Source: Spirochaetota bacterium (GTDB taxonomy: Bacteria; Spirochaetota; UBA4802; UBA5550). Taken from it: a stretch of DNA of 45,876 nucleotides. A program made the position numbers and the translations under genes. The stretch lies in NCBI GenBank assembly GCA_003246895.1, contig QKCL01000004.1, positions 1 through 45,876 of the forward strand, given 5' to 3'. Shown in pieces: positions 1 through 7,748 of this stretch. Positions within the stretch are counted from its first letter, which is position 1; every line of letters starts with the position of its first letter. The notes beneath the pieces are model-generated. The model searched no databases. It had not been told where the DNA came from and saw nothing but the letters and a program-made list of their open reading frames with translations.

Positions 1-84
1 CTTACCCGTTATTTCTTCCGGGCTTAGTGATGAAAAATCTATTTCATCGAGAAGCTTTTCAATTGGATCTTGTGATTTTGCCAT
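1..84 (-). CDS. IS256-like transposase, N-terminal fragment cut by the window edge
   Basis: Only the first 28 codons are in the window; the gene continues past position 1. The peptide begins MAKSQDPIEKLLDEIDF and continues with an acidic stretch ending ITGK. This resembles the start of IS256-family (mutator-type) transposases, which have a short acidic leader before a conserved KQLTK-type segment. An AGAAGG ribosome-binding site lies about 8 bases before the ATG. Just upstream is a terminal-repeat-like sequence (115-145). The family call rests on the leader style plus the terminus; no catalytic residue is visible, so it is tentative. Confidence 0.45.
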   Translation of the reverse strand, partial: MAKSQDPIEKLLDEIDFSSLSPEEITGK

Positions 85-114
85 AATTTTACCTTCTTCT
101 AAAAATTATATCAT

Positions 115-145
115 GGCTATTTACACAATCTTTTTTACACTCTCC
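115..145 (-). mobile_element. Terminal inverted repeat of the left-hand IS256-like element
   Basis: Read inward on the minus strand from 145, the end has GGAGAGTGT, nine variable bases, then TGTGTAAAT, leading to the transposase start. The GTGTAAA spacing is like IS256-family termini (from memory). The tandem array begins at the very next base, 146, so this is probably the exact end of the element. Confidence 0.5.
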
Positions 146-418
146 TCACGACCATGAAGTTTATACTCACGACCATGAAGTTTATACTCACGACCATGAA
201 GTTTATGCTCACGACCATGAAGTTTATACTCACGACCATGAAGTTTATACTCACGACCATGAAGTTTATGCTCACGACCATGAAGTTTATGCTCACGATC
301 ATGAAGTTTATGCTCACGATCATGAAGTTTATACTCACGACCATGAAGTTTATACTTCAGACCATGAATTTTATACAATGATCTATGAAATTCATTCATC
401 GTTCTATAAAAATGATAC
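146..418. repeat. 21-bp tandem repeat array, about 13 units
   Basis: The unit is tcacgaccatgaagtttata plus c. Ten near-identical copies run from 146 to 355, followed by three increasingly degenerate copies to 418. Variation between copies is at two positions: tatac/tatgc and gacc/gatc. The 21-bp period keeps several frames open on both strands, giving repetitive heptapeptides. The differences change amino acids in the minus-strand frame (Tyr/His and Gly/Asp), so there is no sign of selection for a protein. It looks like a minisatellite rather than a gene, and no spacers separate the units, so it is not a CRISPR array. Confidence 0.9.
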
Positions 419-424
419 AACCGC

Positions 425-451
425 GGGGAGTGTCGGGGAAACTGTGTAAAT
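425..451 (+). mobile_element. Second IS256-like terminus, orphan
   Basis: This plus-strand sequence has GGGGAGTGT, nine bases, then TGTGTAAAT. It matches the 145-115 terminus in layout (9+9+9): 8 of 9 outer bases and 9 of 9 inner bases agree. It faces the opposite way, so an element would lie to its right. No transposase fragment can be read in the following 170 bases. The stretch 452-625 holds no gene that I can see; its last 90 bases are A+T-rich and probably contain the promoter of the next gene. Confidence 0.4.
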
Positions 452-625
452 CTTCAGTGGGGGATGATAATATTGCCCTTGAGTACCGGGTACAGAAGAT
501 GTGAGGGAGAAAGGGGGCTGCGCTGTTTAAGCTTTTATAAGAACCTTGACTTTTGATGTTATTTACAGTCCCATATCTGTAATTATTATCCGATTTTTAT
601 ATGAATAAAATTTTGAGGTTTAATC

Positions 626-1504
626 ATGAAATTGCCTAAGTTCCATGAGACATTTTATCCAATACTTGAAATACTTAAAAATGCTAAAATAATTAGCACT
701 AGAGAATTAATTAACGAAGTTGTATCTCAGTATTATTCAGACTTGCCTCAGGAGTTATTGGATCAGAAGACAAAGAGTGGTGATGTATTAATTAATAATA
801 GAATTGCCTGGGGTAAATCTTACTTAAAAAAAGGTGGTTTTATCCATTATCCCGAACGCGGTATGGTACAAATTACTGAAAAAGGGAAAAATTCAAATAC
901 ACAACAAGTTGATTTAAAAGAGGTTGAAAATTCATCAAATTTTTTAGAATTTTATCAAGATGAGAAAAAATCTGAATCACCCGATGAAAACATCAAATAC
1001 TCGTCACCTCAGGATTTAATAGATACCGGTTTTTCTGAAATTGAACTACAGGCTAAAAACGAATTACTTGAAAAACTGAAAAGTATTGATCCATATTATT
1101 TTGAAAAAGTAATTTTGCTGCTTTTAAAGAAAATGGGTTATGGAGACATTATAGAAACTAAAAAATCTGGCGATGGTGGAATTGATGGTATAATCAATGA
1201 AGACAAATTGGGATTAGAAAAAATTTATTTGCAGGCAAAACGATACACTGAAAATAAAATTCGAGAGAAGGATATCAGAAATTTCATTGGAGCCATGAGT
1301 GGGGATACCCAAAAGGGTGTATTTGTTACTACTTCCAATTTTGATGATGCTGCAAAAACAAAGGCCCGTGAAGCACATCATAGCATTATCCTGATCAATG
1401 GTAAAATGTTAGTTGATTTAATGTATCAATATGATGTTGGAGTTCAGGTTGTTAAAACTTATGAAGTAAAAGAAATTGATGATGACTTCTTTATTGAAAA
1501 CTGA
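626..1504 (+). CDS. mrr: Mrr-type restriction endonuclease
   Basis: The 292-residue product has the two-part layout of the Mrr family. Residues 1-95 form an N-terminal winged-helix DNA-binding domain, and residues about 145-280 form the Mrr catalytic domain (PD-(D/E)xK fold). Visible active-site elements are GDGGIDG near residue 181 and QAK near 203-205. This corresponds to the D...QxK version of the nuclease motif typical of Mrr. The family cuts modified (methylated) DNA inside the cell and is usually a solitary type IV enzyme; no methyltransferase gene is adjacent here, which agrees. The start is fixed by GAGG seven bases upstream. The gene is A+T-rich compared with those beyond 4.1 kb and lies beside IS remnants, suggesting horizontal acquisition. 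Confidence 0.85.
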   Translation: MKLPKFHETFYPILEILKNAKIISTRELINEVVSQYYSDLPQELLDQKTKSGDVLINNRIAWGKSYLKKGGFIHYPERGMVQITEKGKNSNTQQVDLKEVENSSNFLEFYQDEKKSESPDENIKYSSPQDLIDTGFSEIELQAKNELLEKLKSIDPYYFEKVILLLLKKMGYGDIIETKKSGDGGIDGIINEDKLGLEKIYLQAKRYTENKIREKDIRNFIGAMSGDTQKGVFVTTSNFDDAAKTKAREAHHSIILINGKMLVDLMYQYDVGVQVVKTYEVKEIDDDFFIEN

Positions 1505-1620
1505 TTTATTAAAAAATCGGTTCTGGCCAAGTATGAGTGTAAAATGAAAATCCTCACATGGAATGCCAATATGGAATTCAGAAAAAATTATAAATAAAAA
1601 TTAAGGGATTTAAGCCATTT

Positions 1621-2586
1621 ATGAAAAAAATATTTTTGGTATTTTTAATTATTTACTGCACAGGATGTTCTTCCATTACTCATTCTTCCCGTGGATGGGA
1701 ACATTATAAAAATTCGAATTACGAGCAGGCATTACTTGAATTTCAGACCGCAAATAAAACCAGTGATAAATCTGGCATATACCTGGGGTTGTATCGAACA
1801 TATATGCGTATGAATAATGAAACTCAAGCTATTATAGCTCTGGAAAAGGGGCTGCAGAAAAATCCGGATGATGGTTTTTTAAACTGGAGCATGTCGGATT
1901 ATTTGTCTGAGAAGAAAAATGATCCCTGTGGCGCCCTAAAATACCTGCAAAAAGTCAAACAAAGCCGTCTCGGCAGAGGAAGCCTTTCCAGGAAGATAGA
2001 CGCTGAAATAATAGCGAACTCAGTTGGATGCAGTAAATCTGCTTTTAAATCACCATATGAAAACCACAAAAAAGTTTTTGAGGAATTCACAAAACAGTTA
2101 AACCTTATTGGTCTTAAATGTCATATACGCCCGGGATTTATGCCTTATAAACTCGATGAACAGAAAAGGAATGATGTAAATTATTATTATGCTGTAAAGC
2201 ATTTAACAGAAAATGTAGAGTTGAGGTTTTCCATATTTCCACGCCCCAAAACTTCAAATAACAAAATTGATGAAACCACCGGATTCTTCGCCTTTACACT
2301 TTGTGTGGTTGAAAACATCGCCGGGAAAGAACTTTCCAAAGGGAAAAAAATTGATCGAATAAAAGACGATATAGTAAAAAAAGTTTTTAATGCAGACATT
2401 GGTTATATGGCAATTGTTGAACCGGAATCTAATTACGGAAAAGGATATAAAAAAGCAATGATCATAGGACTTCTCAAGAAGGGCGTTGGTTATTCATATC
2501 ACACAATTCTTTTTGATGAAGGCAAAAATGACAACATAAATTTTGGCCAACTATTTTACTGTGTACAATTTACTGATAATAAATAA
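1621..2586 (+). CDS. TPR-containing lipoprotein of unknown function
   Basis: The 321-residue product starts with a lipoprotein signal peptide: MKKIFLVFLIIYCTGC, with the lipid-modified Cys at about residue 16. Residues 25-110 read as two or three tetratricopeptide repeats, with segments such as YEQALLEF, QAIIALEKGLQKNPDDG and GALKYLQK. The C-terminal 200 residues are unrecognised and contain mixed charged and beta-like segments. An AAGGGA lies 12 bases before the start, which is rather distant. TPR lipoproteins act as protein-binding scaffolds at a membrane, but no partner is evident here. It stands alone between the mrr gene and a second lipoprotein gene, in the A+T-rich accessory region. 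Confidence 0.65.
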   Translation: MKKIFLVFLIIYCTGCSSITHSSRGWEHYKNSNYEQALLEFQTANKTSDKSGIYLGLYRTYMRMNNETQAIIALEKGLQKNPDDGFLNWSMSDYLSEKKNDPCGALKYLQKVKQSRLGRGSLSRKIDAEIIANSVGCSKSAFKSPYENHKKVFEEFTKQLNLIGLKCHIRPGFMPYKLDEQKRNDVNYYYAVKHLTENVELRFSIFPRPKTSNNKIDETTGFFAFTLCVVENIAGKELSKGKKIDRIKDDIVKKVFNADIGYMAIVEPESNYGKGYKKAMIIGLLKKGVGYSYHTILFDEGKNDNINFGQLFYCVQFTDNK

Positions 2587-3045
2587 AAAATATATATCTT
2601 TCCGGAACCGGCCCCTCTCCCTCTGAGGGGGGAAGGAGAAAATAGAAGGGTTTGAATCAATTATAAGGTGTTATTATTAAGTTTAAAAATTTTAATTAAC
2701 TAATCTCCGAAATGGGATTTCCTGTTATTATATACCTTGAAATGAATTTAATTACCTACACTGTCCTGATATTTAATTATGGAACACCATCCCGGGCAAG
2801 CCCGCTTTGCACTTACACAGGAAAAATTATGCCGTTTCACTGTAATTATGGCATGTGAGCAGACCTGCGGTATACAACAACGTATATCAATTGCGTAGCT
2901 CCGTTCATTTTCCTGAAGTTCAATGGTAGCCAAAAAAAAGTTGCCATTCCCGCAATTTATTCTATCATTTGTACGATGCTGGAGCCGACAGCACGGTTGC
3001 GGGAAGGTTAATAGAACCAAATCTATAAGTAAAAAGAGAAAACAG
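2587..3045. other. 459-base non-coding stretch with hairpins
   Basis: No convincing gene was seen. A hairpin, CCCCTC (2612-2617) with GAGGGG (2625-2630) and a 7-base loop, follows the TPR lipoprotein gene. It lacks a T-run, so it is at best a weak terminator or a dispersed intergenic repeat. A second structure pairs CCCGCAA (2949-2955) with TTGCGGG (2997-3003), with an inner TGCTG/CAGCA stem. Segment 2793-2824 resembles 4035-4069. A 165-codon minus-strand open frame crosses here, but it overlaps the next gene and lacks codon bias or recognisable domains. Confidence 0.5.
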
Positions 3046-3525
3046 ATGAAAAATACAATAATAGTATTAAGTCTGATGATAATGATTTCATGTGCAAACC
3101 AGACTGATAAAAAATCAATCAATTCAGCTGTTAAACCTGATACTAAAATTGATACTGGTATTGCTGTGAATTTTATAAATGGATACGTTGATTTAAATAA
3201 TAAACAAATAGCAATAAACGATAGACTAACTTGGATTAATAACAATAAATTTGGGACTGATAATTTTAAAAAAATAGTTAAAAAGATATTGGGAAAAGCA
3301 AGTAAAGATGAGCCATTGGAAGCAGATCCGGTTTTTAATGCGCAGGATTATCCGGATAAAGGATTCGAGATAGTTAACTTTGATGAAAATTCTGGATATG
3401 TAATACTTAGAGGAATTGGATGGCATGATTTTAAACTAGTAATAAAACTGGTTCAGGTAGATGGACGAACTTTAGTTGATGGTTGTGGTATGATAAATAT
3501 TCCTATTGATAAAAGAATGAATTGA
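3046..3525 (+). CDS. Small lipoprotein, possibly DUF3828-like
   Basis: The chosen ATG at 3046 gives 159 residues that begin MKNTIIVLSLMIMISC, a short lipoprotein signal with Cys at residue 16. A longer in-frame reading from 2923 would put this signal internally, so it is rejected. The body contains NFINGYVDL, ADPVFNAQDYPDKG and a beta-rich end. That pattern recalls DUF3828/YbjP-type lipoproteins, in which a buried Asp-Pro segment precedes the C-terminal strands; this is a loose resemblance. A purine-rich AAAGAGA sits upstream, and a strong terminator (3597-3627) follows, so it is probably transcribed alone. Confidence 0.6.
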   Translation: MKNTIIVLSLMIMISCANQTDKKSINSAVKPDTKIDTGIAVNFINGYVDLNNKQIAINDRLTWINNNKFGTDNFKKIVKKILGKASKDEPLEADPVFNAQDYPDKGFEIVNFDENSGYVILRGIGWHDFKLVIKLVQVDGRTLVDGCGMINIPIDKRMN

Positions 3526-3596
3526 TAATGAAAAAGGATAAATAAAAACACTGCACATAACCAATTGAAGTCTTGCTGCAGTTGACCAAAAGAAGA

Positions 3597-3627
3597 CCGC
3601 TGATATTATTCAGCGGTTTATTATTTT
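3597..3627 (+). terminator. Rho-independent terminator of the small lipoprotein gene
   Basis: CCGCTGA (3597-3603) pairs with TCAGCGG (3610-3616) around a six-base loop, followed at once by TTTATTATTTT. It lies 71 bases after the stop at 3525 and is the cleanest intrinsic terminator in the window. Confidence 0.85.
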
Positions 3628-4170
3628 AAAGATGAAAATATTTTGTTTGTTCCGGAACAACTATGTTAAGATTTTGTTGAACAGACGCCTGCAGCGAGAG
3701 TGTCAGATTTTGTATCAGGAAGGGCGGTTTCATATATTGATTTATCAAATGATACTATCATATCGAGTGTAAATATCAGCATGCCTGCTCACGGAAAATT
3801 TTCCGGTAAAGGAACCGGGAATAAGGAAAAGACTTACTTGAATAGAGTTGGGTAAAATTTTAAGTCCCGGGAGAGTTAGATTTAATCAGACTCCCCCGGG
3901 AGGAGGCAAGGTTAACATTAAGCTTTCGTATTGGAAGTACATTATTATATACGGCATAGGACGCTGAAATAGTGACTTTTTTTGTCTGTTCATGCTTTAT
4001 TTAAGAAAAAAATTCAGGAATTGTTTAAAAATATCGGGCAAACCTCGTGTGCCCGCTTACACAGGAAATTTTTTTGTAAAACCTCCCATTCTCCTGTACC
4101 TTATATAAAAAATAAAAAAAAGCACGGGTGGTCAATGCTGATCCCATGCTTGTCTTCAAGGGGTTGTGTT
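3628..4170. other. Non-coding stretch with a possible gene remnant and a long hairpin
   Basis: No intact gene was seen. A frame open from 3670 to 3855 ends with a normal stop but has only a GTG (3700) as possible start and no ribosome-binding site; it may be a gene remnant. TCCCGGGAGAGT (3865-3876) pairs with ACTCCCCCGGGA (3890-3901) with one mismatch and a 13-base loop. There is no T-run after it on the plus strand. Segment 4035-4069 resembles 2793-2824. The frame of the downstream cyclase is open back to 3982, but the ribosome-binding site supports a start at 4171. Confidence 0.45.
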
Positions 4171-5205
4171 ATGTGGGTGGATATTGATGAGGATATCCTA
4201 AACAGGGTAGGGCCGGATGAAAGGCTTGTCATTGAGGAGAGCGCCGGAAGAAACAGGGAATTATACGAGGCCATATTTGAAAACAGAGCCTATGCCGTAC
4301 TGTTTATTGATCCGCTCTCCCACAAGTTTATAGACTGCAATCAAATGGCCATTGATATATTAAAGGCGGAAACAAAATCACATGTAAAGAACATGCTGCC
4401 TTCCAGTATATCGCCGGAGTTTCAGCCCGACGGCAGAAAAAGTGAGGAAAAGCAGCATGAAATGATTCAGCTGGCCATGGAAAAGGGTCTGCATGTTTTT
4501 GACTGGATGATTGTACAGACAGATGGAAAAGAGATCTGGATTGAAGTTGTCCTCATGAAAATTAAACTCCATAAAAAAGATCTCCTTCTGGTTAACTGGA
4601 AAGATATCAATTACAAAAAAGAGGAAGAAATTATAATCAGAAGGGAAGTGGAGCAGAAAACCATTGAGCTCAAACTGGCAAACGAAAAGCTGTCGAAAAT
4701 GGCATTTTATGACCCCTTGACCAATATTCCTAACAGACGTTACTTCGAGGAGCATCTGGAAATAATTCTGCCCCAGGCTGAACGTGACAATAAAGGCATT
4801 GCCCTTTTTTATATCGATCTTGACGGGTTCAAAAAGATTAATGACAGTGTGGGCCATAAAGCCGGAGACAAAGTCCTTGAAGCCATCTCCTGCAGATTTT
4901 CAAGGAATTTAAGGGTAAATGATTTTATAGCGCGCATCGGCGGTGATGAGTTTTGTATGGCAATATACAACTATAAGAGTATAGGGGAACTGGAAAGCAT
5001 TGCCGGGCGCCTTGTCAGGGAATGCTGTCTGCCGGTGCATGCAGGAGAGAAAGACGTCAGAGTGAGCCTGTCAATAGGTATTGCCCTGTTTCCGGAGCAC
5101 GGCAGTAATTTTGACGACCTCCTGTCAATGGCTGATTCCGCCATGTATGAAGCTAAAAAAGACAGAACCTGCTCATATGTCTTTGCTTCCCCGGGAAAAC
5201 AGTAG
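4171..5205 (+). CDS. PAS-GGDEF diguanylate cyclase
   Basis: The product makes cyclic di-GMP from two GTP. With the ATG at 4171 (AAGGGG seven bases upstream) it has 344 residues and no membrane segment, so it is cytoplasmic. Residues about 30-155 form a PAS sensor domain. A helical linker leads into a GGDEF domain at about 175-335. The GGDEF signature near residue 256 is intact, and RVND five residues before it supplies the RxxD inhibitory site, so product feedback is expected. FYDPLTNIPNRR is the typical entry of an active cyclase. A longer start at 3982 would add a basic, Cys-containing leader without domain features and is rejected. The PAS ligand is unknown. Confidence 0.88.
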   Translation: MWVDIDEDILNRVGPDERLVIEESAGRNRELYEAIFENRAYAVLFIDPLSHKFIDCNQMAIDILKAETKSHVKNMLPSSISPEFQPDGRKSEEKQHEMIQLAMEKGLHVFDWMIVQTDGKEIWIEVVLMKIKLHKKDLLLVNWKDINYKKEEEIIIRREVEQKTIELKLANEKLSKMAFYDPLTNIPNRRYFEEHLEIILPQAERDNKGIALFYIDLDGFKKINDSVGHKAGDKVLEAISCRFSRNLRVNDFIARIGGDEFCMAIYNYKSIGELESIAGRLVRECCLPVHAGEKDVRVSLSIGIALFPEHGSNFDDLLSMADSAMYEAKKDRTCSYVFASPGKQ

Positions 5206-5340
5206 CATATACATAACCTTAAAGAGCTCTGTTTGTTTGCTTTTCCCCCGTAATCCGCTTAATTAAAAGAGAAAGGCCTGTTGCGGCTCCGTTGTCTGAT
5301 CCGGACCCGGCAGCATAAAATACAGTTTTGAAGCATTACC

Positions 5341-6540
5341 ATGAAAAGAAAAAGAATACTTGGATTACATAGAAATGTATTTTTTGCAGGCCTGACCAGT
5401 TTCCTTACAGACACGTCAACGAAAATGGTCTATAGTGTCATGCCCCTTTTTCTGCTGTCCATGGGTGCGTCAAAGACCTCCATATCCCTCATCGAGGGCA
5501 TTGCCGAGAGCACTGCATCTCTCTTTAAGGCCTTTTCCGGATACTGGAGCGACAGGATCGGAAGAAACAAACCCTTCATGATAACCGGTTACGGTATTAC
5601 TGCCCTCATTACTCCCCTCTATGCACTGGTATCTGTACCGGTTCAGGTTCTATTCCTCAGATTCCTTGAAAGAACAGGCAAGGGTTTAAGGGCCGCACCC
5701 AGAGACAGCCTCATCAGCGGTTCTGTGCCGCAGGGGGAGGCGGGTCTGAATTTCGGGTTTCACAAGGCAATGGATAACAGCGGCGCCATTGCAGGGCCCC
5801 TGACTGCATTTCTGTTTTTATACTTCTTCCCCTTGAACTACAGGTATATTTTTATTCTGGCCGCTGTGCCGGCTCTACTGGGTGTTGTCTCCATCGCAGT
5901 TTTTATAAGGGAGGCGGGTTCAGTTAAAAGAGATAATGGCAGGAGATTTCACCTTAATAATCTCCCGAAGAAGTTTTATTTTTTCCTTTTAATCATCTTT
6001 GTTTTCACTCTGGGAAATTCAGCAGATGCCCTGCTTCTTGTTAAAACTGCAGAAACAGGAATCAGTGAGTTTTATATTCCATTTGTGTACATGGTCTTTA
6101 ATACTGTATCTGTTGTCCTGTCTGTCCCGGTCGGTAAAATATCCGATAGAATTGGGCGGGAGAAACTGCTCATTGCAGGATACATTCTTTATTCTATTGT
6201 GTATTTCTTCTTCGGCAGATTCAGTGATATAAAGGTCTTTCTGGTACTGTTCATGTTTTACGGCCTCTACAGTGCCATGACCGATACCTGTCAGAAGGCA
6301 ATGGTGTCAGATCTTGTCAGTGGAGATCTCAGGGGTACAGGATACGGATTGTACCATGCAGTGCTGGGCATTACCCTGCTCCCTGCAAGTCTCATGGCTG
6401 GCCTGCTCTACGACAGGGTGAGTCCGGCCGCCCCTTTTTATCTGGGTTCTGCCATGGCATTGATGGCCGCTCTTTTGTTGATTGTATTTGCATTTTGGGA
6501 GAGAAAATGTAATAGAAGTCGTGACTTACATATTGAATAG
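5341..6540 (+). CDS. Major facilitator superfamily transporter
   Basis: The 399-residue protein reads as about twelve membrane helices. It has the MFS loop motif in both halves: GYWSDRIGRNKP near residue 70 and GKISDRIGREK near 265. The segment RTGKGLRAAPRDSLI after the fourth helix is typical of a subgroup of bacterial MFS proteins annotated only as MFS transporters, so no substrate can be named. It would act in the inner membrane as a proton-driven exporter or importer. The start ATG has no strong ribosome-binding site. The gene stands between the diguanylate cyclase and a small conserved unknown, with 135 bases before it and 83 after. Confidence 0.85.
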   Translation: MKRKRILGLHRNVFFAGLTSFLTDTSTKMVYSVMPLFLLSMGASKTSISLIEGIAESTASLFKAFSGYWSDRIGRNKPFMITGYGITALITPLYALVSVPVQVLFLRFLERTGKGLRAAPRDSLISGSVPQGEAGLNFGFHKAMDNSGAIAGPLTAFLFLYFFPLNYRYIFILAAVPALLGVVSIAVFIREAGSVKRDNGRRFHLNNLPKKFYFFLLIIFVFTLGNSADALLLVKTAETGISEFYIPFVYMVFNTVSVVLSVPVGKISDRIGREKLLIAGYILYSIVYFFFGRFSDIKVFLVLFMFYGLYSAMTDTCQKAMVSDLVSGDLRGTGYGLYHAVLGITLLPASLMAGLLYDRVSPAAPFYLGSAMALMAALLLIVFAFWERKCNRSRDLHIE

Positions 6541-6623
6541 GGCCTGCAGGTTTTTTGTATTTCGGGTTTTTCAGTTTGCAAAAGTGTCTTATAATTTTAT
6601 ATAAACCGGAATCAGGGAGTTCC

Positions 6624-7058
6624 ATGACAGCACAGGCGGAAGAGAGAATTATTTACAGGGGAGAGGAGACCTGGATGCAGGCTGATCCGTTGAGTCCCTA
6701 TTTAAGAAAAATGAACATAAGGTTTCTGCCCCCATCGACAGCCTGCTGGCGGGGGTATTACGGAAGGTGGGAGATTTCTGAAAGCAGACTCTATCTCATT
6801 GGCCTGGAGGCATATGTTGAGGGCCCGGAAAAAGTGGGCCTGAACTATCTTTTCCCCGGGCAGGAGAGGGTCTTTGCGCAGTGGTTCACCGGAACAGTGA
6901 GGATACCACGGGGGGAACTGCTTGAATATGTTCACATGGGGTACTCTTCCGTGTATGAAAAGTACCTGATCCTCTCCTTCTCTGAAGGGGTACTGACCGG
7001 GGAAATGGAAATTGACCACAGTGAACTGCAGGATGGATTAAGTAAGCCTCCGGCGTGA
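6624..7058 (+). CDS. Conserved hypothetical protein, 144 residues
   Basis: AGGGAG five bases before the ATG at 6624 fixes the start; an in-frame start at 6555 lacks one. The protein is soluble, with no signal peptide. It is built of short strands and contains CWRGYYGRWEI near residue 36 and VRIPRGELLEYVHMGY near 95. The Trp/Gly-rich motif looks like a conserved family signature, but I cannot assign a function. A TATAAT at 6590-6595 could be its -10 element. It lies between the MFS and rpiB genes without an obvious link. Confidence 0.6.
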   Translation: MTAQAEERIIYRGEETWMQADPLSPYLRKMNIRFLPPSTACWRGYYGRWEISESRLYLIGLEAYVEGPEKVGLNYLFPGQERVFAQWFTGTVRIPRGELLEYVHMGYSSVYEKYLILSFSEGVLTGEMEIDHSELQDGLSKPPA

Positions 7059-7191
7059 AACTGTTTTATGTAAAGAATTCAGGTCATTGAAACTTTTCAG
7101 ATACATGAGCCGGAGGTGTTTTACCTCTCCGTCATTAAAAAAACATCCGGGAATACGTAAAACTCTCCTCCATGATATTAATTAATAAATC

Positions 7192-7220
7192 TTGACGGAC
7201 ATGCAGATTTTGAAGATATT
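7192..7220 (+). promoter_or_regulatory. Candidate promoter of rpiB
   Basis: TTGACG (7192-7197) and GATATT (7215-7220) are separated by 17 bases. Transcription would start near 7227, giving a leader of about 55 bases before the GGAGGGG ribosome-binding site. Confidence 0.45.
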
Positions 7221-7282
7221 TTCTTTACATATAGCAAAGCAGATAATAGCTGTCTAATAGAAATTACCAATTCGGAGGGGCC

Positions 7283-7717
7283 ATGAAAATTGCCATAGGT
7301 TCGGACCACGCCGGTCTTAAATTGAAGGAACTGATAAAGAAGAGCTTTGAGGAGTATGACTTCATAGATGTGGGTACACATACTGAAGAATCCTGTGATT
7401 ATCCCGATTACGCCGAGGCTGCTTGCATGAAGGTTATTGAGGGGGAAGCGGAAAAGGGTATTGTCATATGCGGAACAGGCATAGGTATTTCCGTTGCGGC
7501 CAACAAGGTGAAGGGAATAAGGGCGGCGCTCTGTTTCAATGAGTTCATGGCCGAGATGTCAAGAAAACACAACAACGCAAATGTTCTGGCCCTTGGTGCC
7601 AGAGTAATAGGGGATGATCTTGCCCTGAGGATTGTGGATAGATGGTTTAATTCGGAATTTGAGGGCGGAAGGCACCAGAGAAGGGTGGATAAAATAGGAA
7701 AAATTGAGGAGAAATAG
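7283..7717 (+). CDS. rpiB: Ribose-5-phosphate isomerase B
   Basis: The enzyme interconverts ribose 5-phosphate and ribulose 5-phosphate in the non-oxidative pentose phosphate pathway. The 144-residue length and layout match RpiB/LacA-type isomerases. It starts MKIAIGSDHAG (the phosphate-binding Asp-His entry), has CGTGIG near residue 67 with the catalytic Cys, and ends with the usual GGRHQRRVDKI. The start has a strong GGAGGGG site and a candidate promoter upstream. It is followed 31 bases later by a surface protein gene with no metabolic link. Confidence 0.93.
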   Translation: MKIAIGSDHAGLKLKELIKKSFEEYDFIDVGTHTEESCDYPDYAEAACMKVIEGEAEKGIVICGTGIGISVAANKVKGIRAALCFNEFMAEMSRKHNNANVLALGARVIGDDLALRIVDRWFNSEFEGGRHQRRVDKIGKIEEK

Positions 7718-7748
7718 CATAAAATACCGATAATCAAGGGAAGACTCA

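Noticed and set aside
146-418. CRISPR array
   Set aside because: Units are directly adjacent with no unique spacers and there are no cas genes.
121-420. Open frames through the 21-bp array giving repetitive heptapeptides on both strands
   Set aside because: The 21-bp period keeps frames open by chance. Copy differences alter residues, no ribosome-binding site exists, and the minus frame runs through the IS terminus.
2949-3003. Integron attC site
   Set aside because: The stem-loop shape is suggestive, but neither arm contains the RYYYAAC or GTTRRRY core, and no integrase is nearby.
2748-3245. 165-codon minus-strand membrane-like frame
   Set aside because: It overlaps the lipoprotein gene, which has a proper signal peptide and start. 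The hydrophobic look comes from the antisense of A+T-rich sequence.
3982-4170. Longer N-terminus for the diguanylate cyclase
   Set aside because: It adds a basic, Cys-containing leader without homology. The ribosome-binding site fits ATG 4171.
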